A stretch of 64,000 nt of DNA. It comes from Herbaspirillum sp. WKF16. GTDB taxonomy: Bacteria; Pseudomonadota; Gammaproteobacteria; Burkholderiales; Burkholderiaceae_D. The stretch is taken from contig NZ_CP118632.1 in assembly GCF_028993615.1 (NCBI RefSeq), forward strand, positions 1,178,001 to 1,242,000, read 5' to 3'. Positions 47,865-55,548 of the stretch are shown here, one piece after another; position 1 is the stretch's first letter; each line of letters starts with the position of its first letter. The notes beneath the pieces are model-generated. The model was not told where the DNA came from and did no database searches. It saw nothing but the letters and a program-made list of their open reading frames with translations. The position numbers and the translations under genes were made by a program.

Positions 47865-48752
47865 CTACCCGAGCGCGGTCAGGTTCTCGCCGACCAGCCG
47901 GCCGATCAGGCTGGTGTCGGGCGATGCCGCCAGCGCGCGGGCGGTGTTTTGCTTGCCGGTGGCCAGCAGGCCGCCGGCCGGCGCGATCGTGTATTCGCTG
48001 TGGCAGGCGGGGCAGTAGAGGGTGTCGCCGGCTTGCGCCTGGCGCGGGCGCACGACGATGGGGCCGCAGGCGCCGCAGCGCTCCAGCGGAATGCCCTCGT
48101 CGCTGTGCCCGACGATATGCGCCAGTTCCGGGTTGTCGGCCAGGGCGATGAAAAGGGCGCCGAGCCGCGCGTCGAACTGGCGGCCGAGTTCGCTTTCGAT
48201 GATGCCCATGGCCCGCGCGATCGGCATGCCGGCGCGGTAGGGACGGGTGCTGGTCATGGCGTCGAAGGCGTCGCAGATGCCGACGATGCGGGCGACCAGC
48301 GGAATCTCCTCGCCGCGCCTGCCGAACGGATAGCCGCGTCCGTCCGGCGTCTCGTGGTGCAGCAGGACGGCATCCTCGGCCAGCGCCGCCAGCGGATGGC
48401 CGGCCAGCATGCGCAGGCCGATTTCCGGATGGGTCTTGATCACCTCGTACTCGGCGTCGTCCAGTTTGGATTTCTTGCCGAGCACGGCATCGGGAATGCC
48501 GATCTTCCCCAGGTCGTGCAGGAAGGCGCCGATGGCAATGCGCGCGACCTGCCCGGCATCGAGCCCGGCGGCCTGGGCCAGCAAGCGCGACAGGCGCGCC
48601 ACGCGCCACAGGTGGCCGCCGGTATACGGGTCGCGCGCCTCCACCGCCCAGGCCAGCAGGAACAGGCTGGACAGGAGTTTCTCGTCGCGTTGCGCGTCGC
48701 CGCCGGGCGAGGTCTTGCGCCTGGCGCGCGGCCACAGGGAAAGCAGGTTCAT
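47865..48752 (-). CDS. HD-GYP domain protein with C-terminal zinc ribbon
   Basis: A 295-aa protein. The HD-GYP phosphodiesterase domain (about 24-215) has HD at 79-80 in FLHDLGKIG, HHE at 132-134 and GYP at 140-142 in DGRGYP. Catalytic HD-GYP proteins hydrolyse cyclic di-GMP. A C-terminal CGAC (225-228) and CPAC (246-249) pair looks like a zinc ribbon, an unusual addition that could sense metal or redox state. There is no receiver domain. It is the last gene of the sigma-factor operon and overlaps the chlorite-dismutase-family gene by ATGA. Confidence 0.9.
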   Translation of the reverse strand: MNLLSLWPRARRKTSPGGDAQRDEKLLSSLFLLAWAVEARDPYTGGHLWRVARLSRLLAQAAGLDAGQVARIAIGAFLHDLGKIGIPDAVLGKKSKLDDAEYEVIKTHPEIGLRMLAGHPLAALAEDAVLLHHETPDGRGYPFGRRGEEIPLVARIVGICDAFDAMTSTRPYRAGMPIARAMGIIESELGRQFDARLGALFIALADNPELAHIVGHSDEGIPLERCGACGPIVVRPRQAQAGDTLYCPACHSEYTIAPAGGLLATGKQNTARALAASPDTSLIGRLVGENLTALG

Positions 48753-49327
48753 GCGGGGTCTCCATTTGCATTGTTGCCGGGCCTGGCCAGGCGGATATCG
48801 ACTTCACGCTCGACGAAGCGCCACTCGGCGCTTTGCCGCAGCCGCGCGACCAGCTCTTCAAAGGCGGCGGCATCGGCCGGCGCATATTCGAACCAGGTCA
48901 GGAAGTCGAAGGGCTGGCCCAGTTCGCGCGCGTGATACAGGCGGCGCGACACCGCCGGCAGGTAGTCGAAGCCGATGGCGATGTGGCGCGATTGTTCTTC
49001 CATGATGGCGCGGCGCTCGTCCTGCGCCAGCGCCCACCAGTGCGCGCTCTTGCGGATCGGGATCAGCGCCGCCCGGGTGGCTCGCGGCCGGCCCAGGCCT
49101 TGCTGGATGGCGGCGAGCCGGTCTGCTTCCTGGCGGGTGGTGTAGCGCGTATTGCTGGTGATGCCCTGGAGTTGCCAGCTTGCGCCGGCCTCCGATGCGG
49201 CGTGGCGCGCGTCGGCTATTGCGAGGCGCGATGCGGGCGCCAGCGGCTCGCCGCTGACCGGCGCGATGCGTTCGATCTGCCAGTCGCCGGCGGCGCCGGC
49301 GATGAAGCGGGTATGGATGAGGGACAC
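48749..49327 (-). CDS. Chlorite-dismutase-family heme protein (short, dimeric lineage)
   Basis: A 192-aa protein. Residues 90-185 show the Cld pattern: KSAHWWALAQDERRAIMEE, then the likely proximal heme ligand His115 in SRHIAIG, LPAVSRRLYHARELG, DFLTWFEYAP and a final EWRFVEREVDIRL. Arg128 lies exactly 13 residues after His115, the same spacing as between the proximal His and the distal catalytic Arg of short chlorite dismutases as I recall them. Enzymes with this Arg turn chlorite into chloride and O2. HemQ-type homologues are longer (about 250 aa). It lies 19 bp after the first NrsF-like gene and overlaps the HD-GYP gene. A role in oxidant or hypochlorite-derived stress is inferred. Confidence 0.82.
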   Translation of the reverse strand: MSLIHTRFIAGAAGDWQIERIAPVSGEPLAPASRLAIADARHAASEAGASWQLQGITSNTRYTTRQEADRLAAIQQGLGRPRATRAALIPIRKSAHWWALAQDERRAIMEEQSRHIAIGFDYLPAVSRRLYHARELGQPFDFLTWFEYAPADAAAFEELVARLRQSAEWRFVEREVDIRLARPGNNANGDPA

Positions 49328-49346
49328 CGACGATTCTCCGAAAAAC

Positions 49347-49988
49347 TTACCAGCGCAGCAGGCGCGGGCCCAGCAGCAGGCCGGCCGCGGCAGGGATGAG
49401 CATGCCCAGGAAATACCACAGCCCCCAGAACGGCACGCCCATCTCCGGGCAGTGCAGGCAATACACCATGGTGGCGACGGCGCCTGCCAGCAGGCCGGCC
49501 ACGGCGCCGGCCAGGCGCAGCCGGGTAGGCGCCATCGCGCGCACGGCCCAGACGATGGCGGCGCACAGCGGCAGCGACAGCAGGGCGATATTGAAGGGGC
49601 AGCTGCGCCAGGTAAATCCCATCAGTAGCGGCAGGCGTTCGGCGGCCGGCGCCACCGCCAGCACGAGCGCGCCGGCGAGCCAGATCGCCAGGCTCGGGGC
49701 GGCGATGCCGGCCCAGTTGGCGCCGACCCGCTGGCCGGGGCGCAACAGGCGGCGCAGCACCAGCAGCGAACCGGCCGCCAGCGTGGTGGGGAAGGCCAGC
49801 TTGATCCAGAACAACGGCGCCCACAACATCGCCTTCAGGTCAGGGCGCAGCCCGTAGATCAGCAACAGCAGCGCCAGCGAGCCGGCGCTGCCCAGCGCCA
49901 GCGCCTGCGCCATGCGCCGCAGGGGCAGGCGACGGTCCACCGGCGCGACGCCGGCGGCCATCATCGATATCAGGTCATCGGTTTTCAT
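49347..49988 (-). CDS. NrsF-like anti-sigma factor (DUF1109), copy 1
   Basis: A 213-aa membrane protein with six hydrophobic segments and the DUF1109 pattern: CPFNIALLSLP near residue 130, MAPTRLRLAGAVAGLLAGA near 152, then CLHCPEMGVPFWGLWYFLGM. Cys130 and Cys180 correspond to the conserved Cys pair through which Caulobacter NrsF releases SigF on oxidant or metal stress. It begins 2 bases after the sigma gene stop, so the two are translationally coupled. A second copy lies on the other side of the sigma gene. Confidence 0.87.
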   Translation of the reverse strand: MKTDDLISMMAAGVAPVDRRLPLRRMAQALALGSAGSLALLLLIYGLRPDLKAMLWAPLFWIKLAFPTTLAAGSLLVLRRLLRPGQRVGANWAGIAAPSLAIWLAGALVLAVAPAAERLPLLMGFTWRSCPFNIALLSLPLCAAIVWAVRAMAPTRLRLAGAVAGLLAGAVATMVYCLHCPEMGVPFWGLWYFLGMLIPAAAGLLLGPRLLRW

Positions 49989-49990
49989 GA

Positions 49991-50632
49991 TTACAGCTTC
50001 TCCCGGATTTTGGCGGCCAGCGCCTTGAGGCCGCGGTGGATGCCGACCTTCACCGCCGATTCGCTCATGCCGGTCAGTGCGGCGGTTTCCGCCACCGACA
50101 TGCCCTCCAGCTTGACGTGCACGATCGGCAGGCGCTGGCGGTCGGGCAACTGTTCCAGCAGCGCGCCGACATCGCGGCGGGCCTGCGCCGGCTCCTCGTC
50201 GCAGGCGGCGAACAGCTCGTGCTCGTCGTCCAGCGGATCGTTGAAGGCCTCGCGGCGCGAGCGCGCGCGCAGGAAGTCCATCAGCTTGTAGCGCGCGATG
50301 GCGTGCACCCATGCCGTCAGCGGCTGGTCGGCGCGGTAGGTGTGGCGCGCGTTGTGCACGGCCAGCAGGGTTTCCTGGACGATGTCCTCGACTTCGTCCT
50401 GCATGTGCTGCAGCCGCTTGCGCAGGAAGGCGCGCAGGCGGCCGCTGAGTTCGGAGAGGAAGTCGCGATAGGCGACGGCGTCGCCGTCCAGCCCGGCCAG
50501 CAGCAGCGCGCGCAGGCGCTCCTCGGTCGGGTGCGCGGGCTCCTTGCCGGCCAGCGGCGTCATCGAACGGCCGGCCGCGCCGTCGTGGAAGGCGGACAAT
50601 TCATGGGCGAATAACGGTTGGCTATCGGTCAT
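49991..50632 (-). CDS. sigF: ECF sigma factor, SigF type (NrsF partner)
   Basis: A 213-aa sigma factor. An N-terminal extension of about 35 residues is followed by region 2 ([40 protein letters not shown]) and region 4 ([33 protein letters not shown]). The [10 protein letters not shown] and [14 protein letters not shown] signatures are those of the group paired with DUF1109/NrsF membrane anti-sigmas. It is flanked by two such anti-sigma genes (16-bp and 2-bp gaps). The divergent intergenic region has two copies of one promoter type, so it likely activates its own operon and the bufferin operon. Confidence 0.9.
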   Translation of the reverse strand: MTDSQPLFAHELSAFHDGAAGRSMTPLAGKEPAHPTEERLRALLLAGLDGDAVAYRDFLSELSGRLRAFLRKRLQHMQDEVEDIVQETLLAVHNARHTYRADQPLTAWVHAIARYKLMDFLRARSRREAFNDPLDDEHELFAACDEEPAQARRDVGALLEQLPDRQRLPIVHVKLEGMSVAETAALTGMSESAVKVGIHRGLKALAAKIREKL

Positions 50633-50648
50633 GGCGCGTGCCGTCGGT

Positions 50649-51305
50649 TTACCAGCGCAGCAGCACGGGGCCGGACAAGGCGCCCAGCAGGGTCGGGCCC
50701 AGCACGCCCAGCACGTACCAGATGCCCCAGAACGGCGGCGCCATTTCCACGCAATAGAGTGAATAGACTAGCACGCCCTGCGCGCCCGCCACCAGGCCGG
50801 CGATGGCGCCGGCGGCCATCAGCCGGGTCGGCGCCCGGCCGCGCATGAACCAGAACATGGCCGCCAGCGTCGGCAGCGAGAGCAAGGCGACGTTTCCCGA
50901 GCAGACTTCCCAGGTGCTGCCCAGCAGCAGTTCCAGCCGCTGCGAAGGCGGCGCCAGCGCCAGCCAGCCGGCGCCGGCCAGCCACAGCGCCGCCGGCGGC
51001 AGCAGCAGGGCGGCGGCCGGCCCCAGGCCGATGCGCACGCCCGGCCTTGCCAGCCGCGCGGCCGTGGCCTGCGCCGCCAGCAGCACGGCCAGCGGGAACG
51101 AGACCTTGAGCCAGAACAGCGGCTGCAACAGCAGCGCCGGCATGTCGCTGCGCACGCCGTAGATCACGGCCAGCAGCAGCGCCGAACCGCCCAGGCCGGC
51201 CGCCAGCGCCAGGGCCATGCGCGCGCCGTCGCCGCCGGCCGGGCGTTTGCCGCCCGGGCCGCCGGTGCCTGCCGCCAGCATGTCCACCAATTCCATTGTC
51301 TTCAT
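50649..51305 (-). CDS. NrsF-like anti-sigma factor (DUF1109), copy 2
   Basis: A 218-aa membrane protein of the same family as the gene at 49347. It shares the start [22 protein letters not shown] (Cys135), [20 protein letters not shown] and [18 protein letters not shown] (Cys185). The two Cys are 50 residues apart, as in copy 1. Identity between the copies is moderate, so this is an established paralogue pair and not a recent duplication. It is the first gene of the minus-strand operon, 46 bases from the putative promoter. Confidence 0.87.
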   Translation of the reverse strand: MKTMELVDMLAAGTGGPGGKRPAGGDGARMALALAAGLGGSALLLAVIYGVRSDMPALLLQPLFWLKVSFPLAVLLAAQATAARLARPGVRIGLGPAAALLLPPAALWLAGAGWLALAPPSQRLELLLGSTWEVCSGNVALLSLPTLAAMFWFMRGRAPTRLMAAGAIAGLVAGAQGVLVYSLYCVEMAPPFWGIWYVLGVLGPTLLGALSGPVLLRW

Positions 51306-51350
51306 GGTTGCCCTCTTTATCCCTCGGTGCGCGCAGCGCGCTTTATTCCT

Positions 51351-51379
51351 TATTCGCCGGTCGGGCCGATCCGGTTACA
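51351..51379 (-). promoter_or_regulatory. SigF-type promoter of the anti-sigma/sigma operon
   Basis: Read on the minus strand: TGTAACC (51379 to 51373), exactly 16 bases, then CGAATA (51356 to 51351). This is the same architecture as the promoter facing the bufferin genes. As I recall it, the Caulobacter SigF consensus is GTAACC-N16-CGAA. Confidence 0.82.
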
Positions 51380-51410
51380 GCATGCGCAAAAAATATTTCC
51401 CGGCGATGCC

Positions 51411-51439
51411 TGTAACCGGGACGCCCGGCCCGGCGAAAT
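51411..51439 (+). promoter_or_regulatory. SigF-type promoter of the bufferin operon
   Basis: TGTAACC at 51411-51417, exactly 16 bases, then CGAAAT at 51434-51439, 76 bp before the precursor ATG. It mirrors the minus-strand promoter 31 bp away, with identical -35 heptamer and spacing. Confidence 0.85.
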
Positions 51440-51515
51440 AACTTGCAGACCGGCAGCAAACCAGCCGCCGGCCGCATCCACTTTCAACCTGTTCAATTTT
51501 TCAAGGAGCCGCACC

Positions 51516-51794
51516 ATGAATACCCGTATCGTCGCTACCGCCGCCTTCACCCTCGCCACCCTGGCCTCGGGCGTGGCCATGGCGCAAAACCAGCAACCCG
51601 CCGCCAAGACCGCCGTCGAGAAGTGCTACGGCGTTTCCATGGCCGGCCAGAACGACTGCAAGGCCGGCGAAGGCACCACCTGCGCCGGCACCGCCACGAT
51701 GGACTACCAGGGCAATGCCTGGAAGAACGTCCCGGCCGGCACCTGCGCCTCGATCAAGACCCCGCGCGGCATGGGTTCGCTCAAGCCCTTCTGA
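51516..51794 (+). CDS. bufA1: Bufferin-type RiPP precursor (BufA1-like, DUF2282)
   Basis: A 92-aa precursor with a Sec signal peptide ([19 protein letters not shown]) and a mature part containing four Cys: 37 (EKCYGV), 48 (NDCKAG), 56 (TTCAGT) and 77 (GTCASI). In bufferins the MNIO enzyme converts central Cys residues to thiooxazole-type groups and the mature peptide sequesters copper in the periplasm. EKCYG, AGQNDC and VPAGTC are family signatures. The C-terminal extension ([13 protein letters not shown]) is basic. AAGGAG lies 7 bases before the ATG. It is first in the operon bufA1-bufB-bufC-doxX-mcp-methyltransferase. The metal is not proven here. Confidence 0.92.
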   Translation: MNTRIVATAAFTLATLASGVAMAQNQQPAAKTAVEKCYGVSMAGQNDCKAGEGTTCAGTATMDYQGNAWKNVPAGTCASIKTPRGMGSLKPF

Positions 51795-51808
51795 GGCGGA
51801 ACGCGCAC

Positions 51809-52660
51809 ATGAACGCAGCGCCTTTGGCCGCCGGCCTCGGCCTCAAGCCCCAGCATTTCGACGCGGCGTTGTCCTGCGCCGCGCCGGGCTTGTGGTTCGA
51901 GGTCCATCCGGAGAACTACCTGATGGATGGCGGCCCGCGGCTGGCCTGGCTGGAGGCGGTGCGCAGCCGCCATCGGCTGGCGCTGCACGGCGTCTCGCTG
52001 TCGCTGGCCGGGCCGGACGCGCCCGACCCGGTCCATTTGCGGCGGCTGGCCGCGCTGGCCGCGCGCATCGAGCCGGCGCTGGTGTCCGAGCACCTGGCCT
52101 GGTCGCGCGCCGACGGCCGTTACTTCCCCGACCTGCTGCCGGTGCCGCGCACCGGCGCCACGCTGGCGCGGCTGGCGGCCAATATCGCGCGCACGCAGGA
52201 TGCGCTCAGGCGCCGCATCGCGCTGGAAAATCCTTCGCATTACCTGCGCATGGATGGCCATGAATGGAGCGAGCCCGAGTTCCTGCGCGAGCTGGTGCGC
52301 CGCACCGGCTGCGGCCTGCTGGTGGACGTCAACAACGTGCACGTCAGCGCGGCCAACCTGGGCCTCGATGCCCAGGCCTATCTTGAGCAACTGCCGGCCG
52401 AGGCCATCGAGGAGATCCACCTGGCCGGCCACAGCAGCGACGCCGGCCTGCCCGGCCTGCTGGTCGACTCGCACGACGCCGCAGTGGCGCCGGCGGTCTG
52501 GGACCTGTACCGCGGGCTGGTGGCGCGCATCGGTCCGCGCCCGACGCTCATCGAGCGCGACGGCAAGCTGCCCGGCTTCGACGAGCTGCTGGCCGAACGC
52601 GACATCGCGCAGGGGATCCTCGACGGCTTGGACTCCACGCACCGGGAGCGCGCAGCGTGA
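51809..52660 (+). CDS. bufB: MNIO-family RiPP maturase BufB (DUF692)
   Basis: A 283-aa TIM-barrel multinuclear non-heme iron oxidase that modifies precursor Cys residues. Likely metal ligands are visible: H33 in FEVHPENY, H60 in [11 protein letters not shown]95 in SEHLAWS, E140 in ALENPSHY, the D173/N176/H178 region in DVNNVHVS, H204 and H208 in IHLAGHS, H222 in DSHD and E249 in IERDG. The start at 51809 lies 14 bases past the precursor stop; the frame is open further upstream only as a shadow of bufA1. It overlaps bufC by GTGA. Confidence 0.93.
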   Translation: MNAAPLAAGLGLKPQHFDAALSCAAPGLWFEVHPENYLMDGGPRLAWLEAVRSRHRLALHGVSLSLAGPDAPDPVHLRRLAALAARIEPALVSEHLAWSRADGRYFPDLLPVPRTGATLARLAANIARTQDALRRRIALENPSHYLRMDGHEWSEPEFLRELVRRTGCGLLVDVNNVHVSAANLGLDAQAYLEQLPAEAIEEIHLAGHSSDAGLPGLLVDSHDAAVAPAVWDLYRGLVARIGPRPTLIERDGKLPGFDELLAERDIAQGILDGLDSTHRERAA

Positions 52661-53403
52661 ACGACCACGATTACTACCGCGCGTTCCTGCACGCCGTATG
52701 GCATGACCGCAGCGCCGATCCGCTGGTGGCGTCGCTGCTGGCGCAGCCGGCTTTCGCGGTCTACCGCAATACGATTTTCAAGGGCTGCGTGGATGCCCTC
52801 GCGGCCAACTATCCGGCGGTGCAGCGGCTGGTCGGCGCGCAGTGGTTCCAGGGCGCGGCGCTGGCCTACGCGCGCCGGAACATGCCGCAGGATGCCAGCC
52901 TGATCGCCTATGGCGATGGCTTTGCGGCGTTCCTCTCCGGCCTGGAGGAGGCAAGCGAGTTGCCTTACCTGGCCGGCGTGGCGGCGCTGGATCGCTGTTG
53001 GACCGAAGCGCACCTGGCGGCCGACGACGCCGCGCTCGACGCCGCCGCCCTGCATGCCGCGCTGGCGGCCGGGCAGGACGTGCGACTGGTCCCGCACGCG
53101 GCGGCGCGCTGGCGCTGGGAGCCGGCGCATCCGGCGTATTCGATCTGGTCGGCCAATCGTGAAGCCGTCGAGACGCCGGATGAACTCGCCTGGCGCGCCG
53201 AGGGCGCGCTGCTGACCCGGCCCGTGGGCGAGGTGCGGTGGCAAGGCATCGGGCCCGGCGCGTGCCGTTTCCTCGACGCTTGCGGCGATGGCGCGGGCGT
53301 GGCCGCATCGGCCGCGCTGGCGCTGGAGGCCGAGCCCGGGCTGGACGTGGCCGCCATGCTTGGCGCGCTGCTGCAGGCGGGCGCCTTTACTTCCTTTCAT
53401 TGA
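52657..53403 (+). CDS. bufC: BufC, DUF2063-family partner of the MNIO maturase
   Basis: A 248-aa protein. Its N-terminal DUF2063 domain (about 1-95) has [28 protein letters not shown] and an ending [13 protein letters not shown]. This domain acts as precursor-recognition partner for MNIO enzymes in several RiPP systems; the old label 'DNA-binding' is misleading. The start is GTG, overlapping the bufB stop (GTGA), with GGGAG upstream. It is needed for maturation in characterised bufferin loci; here this is inferred from synteny. Confidence 0.9.
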   Translation: MNDHDYYRAFLHAVWHDRSADPLVASLLAQPAFAVYRNTIFKGCVDALAANYPAVQRLVGAQWFQGAALAYARRNMPQDASLIAYGDGFAAFLSGLEEASELPYLAGVAALDRCWTEAHLAADDAALDAAALHAALAAGQDVRLVPHAAARWRWEPAHPAYSIWSANREAVETPDELAWRAEGALLTRPVGEVRWQGIGPGACRFLDACGDGAGVAASAALALEAEPGLDVAAMLGALLQAGAFTSFH

Positions 53404-53414
53404 TGGAGAACGAC

Positions 53415-53891
53415 ATGAACAAGCCTGGTCCGATGGATGCCGGCAAGCCGCCGCGCGTACCGCAATCCCTGTGGTCGCGCGGCGCCGGCCTGGCGCAGCA
53501 CCTGATCGGCGACTCGCTGCTGGCGCTGGTGGCGCGGGGCGCGATCGCCGCCATCTTCTTTCTTTCCGGCCGCACCAAGGTCAGCGGTTTTCTTACGATC
53601 AAGGACGGCACCTACGCGCTGTTCCAGGAGGAGTACCGCTTGCCGCTGGTGCCGCCCGATCTCGCCGCTCACCTGGCAGCGTATGCCGAACACCTGTTCC
53701 CGCTGCTGCTGGTGCTGGGCCTGTTCACGCGCGGCGCCGCGCTGGCGCTGCTGGGCATGACGGCGGTGATCGAGATCTTCGTCTATCCGGATGCCTGGCC
53801 CACCCACCTGTCGTGGGCCGGCCTGCTGCTGTTGCTGGTGGCGCGCGGCGGCGGCGCCTGGTCGCTGGACCGCCGCCTGGGCATTCGCTGA
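53415..53891 (+). CDS. DoxX-family inner-membrane protein
   Basis: A 158-aa membrane protein with four hydrophobic helices and the DoxX pattern ([79 protein letters not shown]). DoxX proteins commonly accompany bufABC; a redox or thiol-related role in the membrane is suspected but unproven. The ATG at 53415 has GGAGA 6 bases upstream. An in-frame ATG at 53403, overlapping the bufC stop, is an alternative. Confidence 0.9.
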   Translation: MNKPGPMDAGKPPRVPQSLWSRGAGLAQHLIGDSLLALVARGAIAAIFFLSGRTKVSGFLTIKDGTYALFQEEYRLPLVPPDLAAHLAAYAEHLFPLLLVLGLFTRGAALALLGMTAVIEIFVYPDAWPTHLSWAGLLLLLVARGGGAWSLDRRLGIR

Positions 53892-53908
53892 TCCGGGTGG
53901 GAGCGCGC

Positions 53909-55537
53909 ATGTTCGCCAGACTGAAAATCCGCACCGGCCTGCTGCTGGTGCTGGGCATCTTCTCGCTCGCGCTGTGGTGCGCGGTGACCCTGGCCTGGAG
54001 TGGCGCACGCTCGGCGGCGCAGGCCGCAACCGCGCTGATCGACTTGTCGGAGCGGCGCATCCAGCCGTTGCACGACACCGAGCGCCTGTTCCTCGTCACC
54101 CTGCTCAACATGGACAACGCTTATATCAACCTGCTCAAGGGCGACGAGGTGAAGTCCAACGACTACACCCGCCGCGCCTCGGCCGCGCTGCAGGAGGCGA
54201 AGAAGACCTTCGACGCCTACCGTCGCGCGCCCGCGCCGCAGCCGATGGCCGATGCCGACGCCCCGCGCGTGGCCCAGGCCTACGAGGCTTATGCCAGGGT
54301 GCTCGGCCAGCGCGAGGTGGCGCTGTACGACGTCTCGCTGGACGATTACGCCGCGGCCACCGCCAGCGCCGAAGCGGCTGACCGCGCGTTCGCCGCGATC
54401 CTGCGCGAGGTGATCGGCCACGCCGAGGCGGTGCACGGGGAGCTGCGGCTGGCGTCCGAGCGGCGCTACGCCGTGGCTTCCTGGCTGGCGGCGGCGATGC
54501 TGGCCTGCTCGCTGTTGCTGGTCGGCCTGTACTGGATGCTGTTCGACCGCGTCCTGCTGCGGCCGCTGAAGGAGGCGGGCCGGCATTTCGAGCGCATCGC
54601 CGGCGGCGATCTCGGCACGCCGGTACGCGGCATCTCCGGCAACGAGATCGGCACGCTGCTGGCAGCGCTGGCGCGCATGCAGCATGGCCTGGCCGGCACC
54701 GTCGCGCGCATTCGCGACGCCACCGGCGACGTTCACCGCGGCGCCCGCGAGATCGCGCGCGGCAACGGCGAGCTGGCCCAGCGTACCGAACAGCAGGCGG
54801 CCGCCCTGGAGGAGACCGCCGCCACGCTGGAACAGCTGTCGTCGGCGGTGCGCAACAACGCCGAGAACGCCGGCCGCACCAACGAACTGGCGGCAGCGGC
54901 GGCGCGCGATGCCGAGCGCGGCGGCCAGGTGATGGGCGGCATCGCCGGCGCGATGGCGCAGGTGACGGCCAGCGCCGCGCGCATATCGGACATCGCCGGC
55001 GTGATCGACGGCATCGCCTTCCAGACCAATATCCTGGCGCTGAACGCCTCGGTGGAGGCGGCCCGCGCCGGCGCCCAGGGACGGGGCTTCGCCGTCGTTG
55101 CGGCGGAAGTGCGCTCGCTGGCGCTGCGCAGCGCGCAGGCGGCGCGCGAGGTCAAGGGCCTGATCTCGGATTCGATCGACTCGGTCGGCCAGGCGTCGGA
55201 CCAGGTGGCGCAGGCCGATCGGGCCATCGGCCAGATCGTCGGATCGTTCAGCCAGGTCATGAAGACCGTCAACGAAATCGCTACCGCCACGCGCGAACAG
55301 GCCGAAGGCATCGGCCAGGTCAGCCGCACGCTGGTGGAGATGGATCGCTCCACCCAGCAGAACGCCGCGCTGGTCGAGCAGACCTCGGCGGCCGCCGCAG
55401 CCCTGACGACGCAGGCCGGCGCGCTGGCCGCATCGGTCGCCGTGTTCTCAGCGCCGGCGCCGGTGCCGGGAGATACGACGCGCATGGCCGCCGCAGCGGC
55501 GTTGCCATCGCAAACCGCGGCCCTGTTGCCGCACTGA
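53909..55537 (+). CDS. Methyl-accepting chemotaxis protein in the bufferin operon
   Basis: A 542-aa chemoreceptor. It has a first membrane helix near residue 12-32, a periplasmic four-helix sensor with DTERLFLVTLLNMDNAYINLLKGDEVKSND near 70, a second helix near 192-212 and HAMP. The signalling tip [20 protein letters not shown] lies near 370, with S where most have A. There is no C-terminal tether motif; the tail is Ala/Pro-rich. It starts 17 bp after the doxX stop with GGAG ahead of the ATG, so it is most likely cotranscribed with bufA1BC-doxX. This would place a taxis response under the stress sigma factor. Confidence 0.92.
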   Translation: MFARLKIRTGLLLVLGIFSLALWCAVTLAWSGARSAAQAATALIDLSERRIQPLHDTERLFLVTLLNMDNAYINLLKGDEVKSNDYTRRASAALQEAKKTFDAYRRAPAPQPMADADAPRVAQAYEAYARVLGQREVALYDVSLDDYAAATASAEAADRAFAAILREVIGHAEAVHGELRLASERRYAVASWLAAAMLACSLLLVGLYWMLFDRVLLRPLKEAGRHFERIAGGDLGTPVRGISGNEIGTLLAALARMQHGLAGTVARIRDATGDVHRGAREIARGNGELAQRTEQQAAALEETAATLEQLSSAVRNNAENAGRTNELAAAAARDAERGGQVMGGIAGAMAQVTASAARISDIAGVIDGIAFQTNILALNASVEAARAGAQGRGFAVVAAEVRSLALRSAQAAREVKGLISDSIDSVGQASDQVAQADRAIGQIVGSFSQVMKTVNEIATATREQAEGIGQVSRTLVEMDRSTQQNAALVEQTSAAAAALTTQAGALAASVAVFSAPAPVPGDTTRMAAAAALPSQTAALLPH

Positions 55538-55548
55538 TTGGAGCCAGG

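Noticed and set aside
48749..49327. HemQ/coproheme decarboxylase
   Set aside because: The protein is only 192 aa with the short Cld lineage layout and a His/Arg pair at Cld spacing. HemQ is about 250 aa and typical of Gram-positive bacteria.
52657..53403. DNA-binding regulator (older label of DUF2063)
   Set aside because: Its overlap with an MNIO maturase gene and a RiPP precursor points to the BufC-type partner role. No helix-turn-helix is evident.
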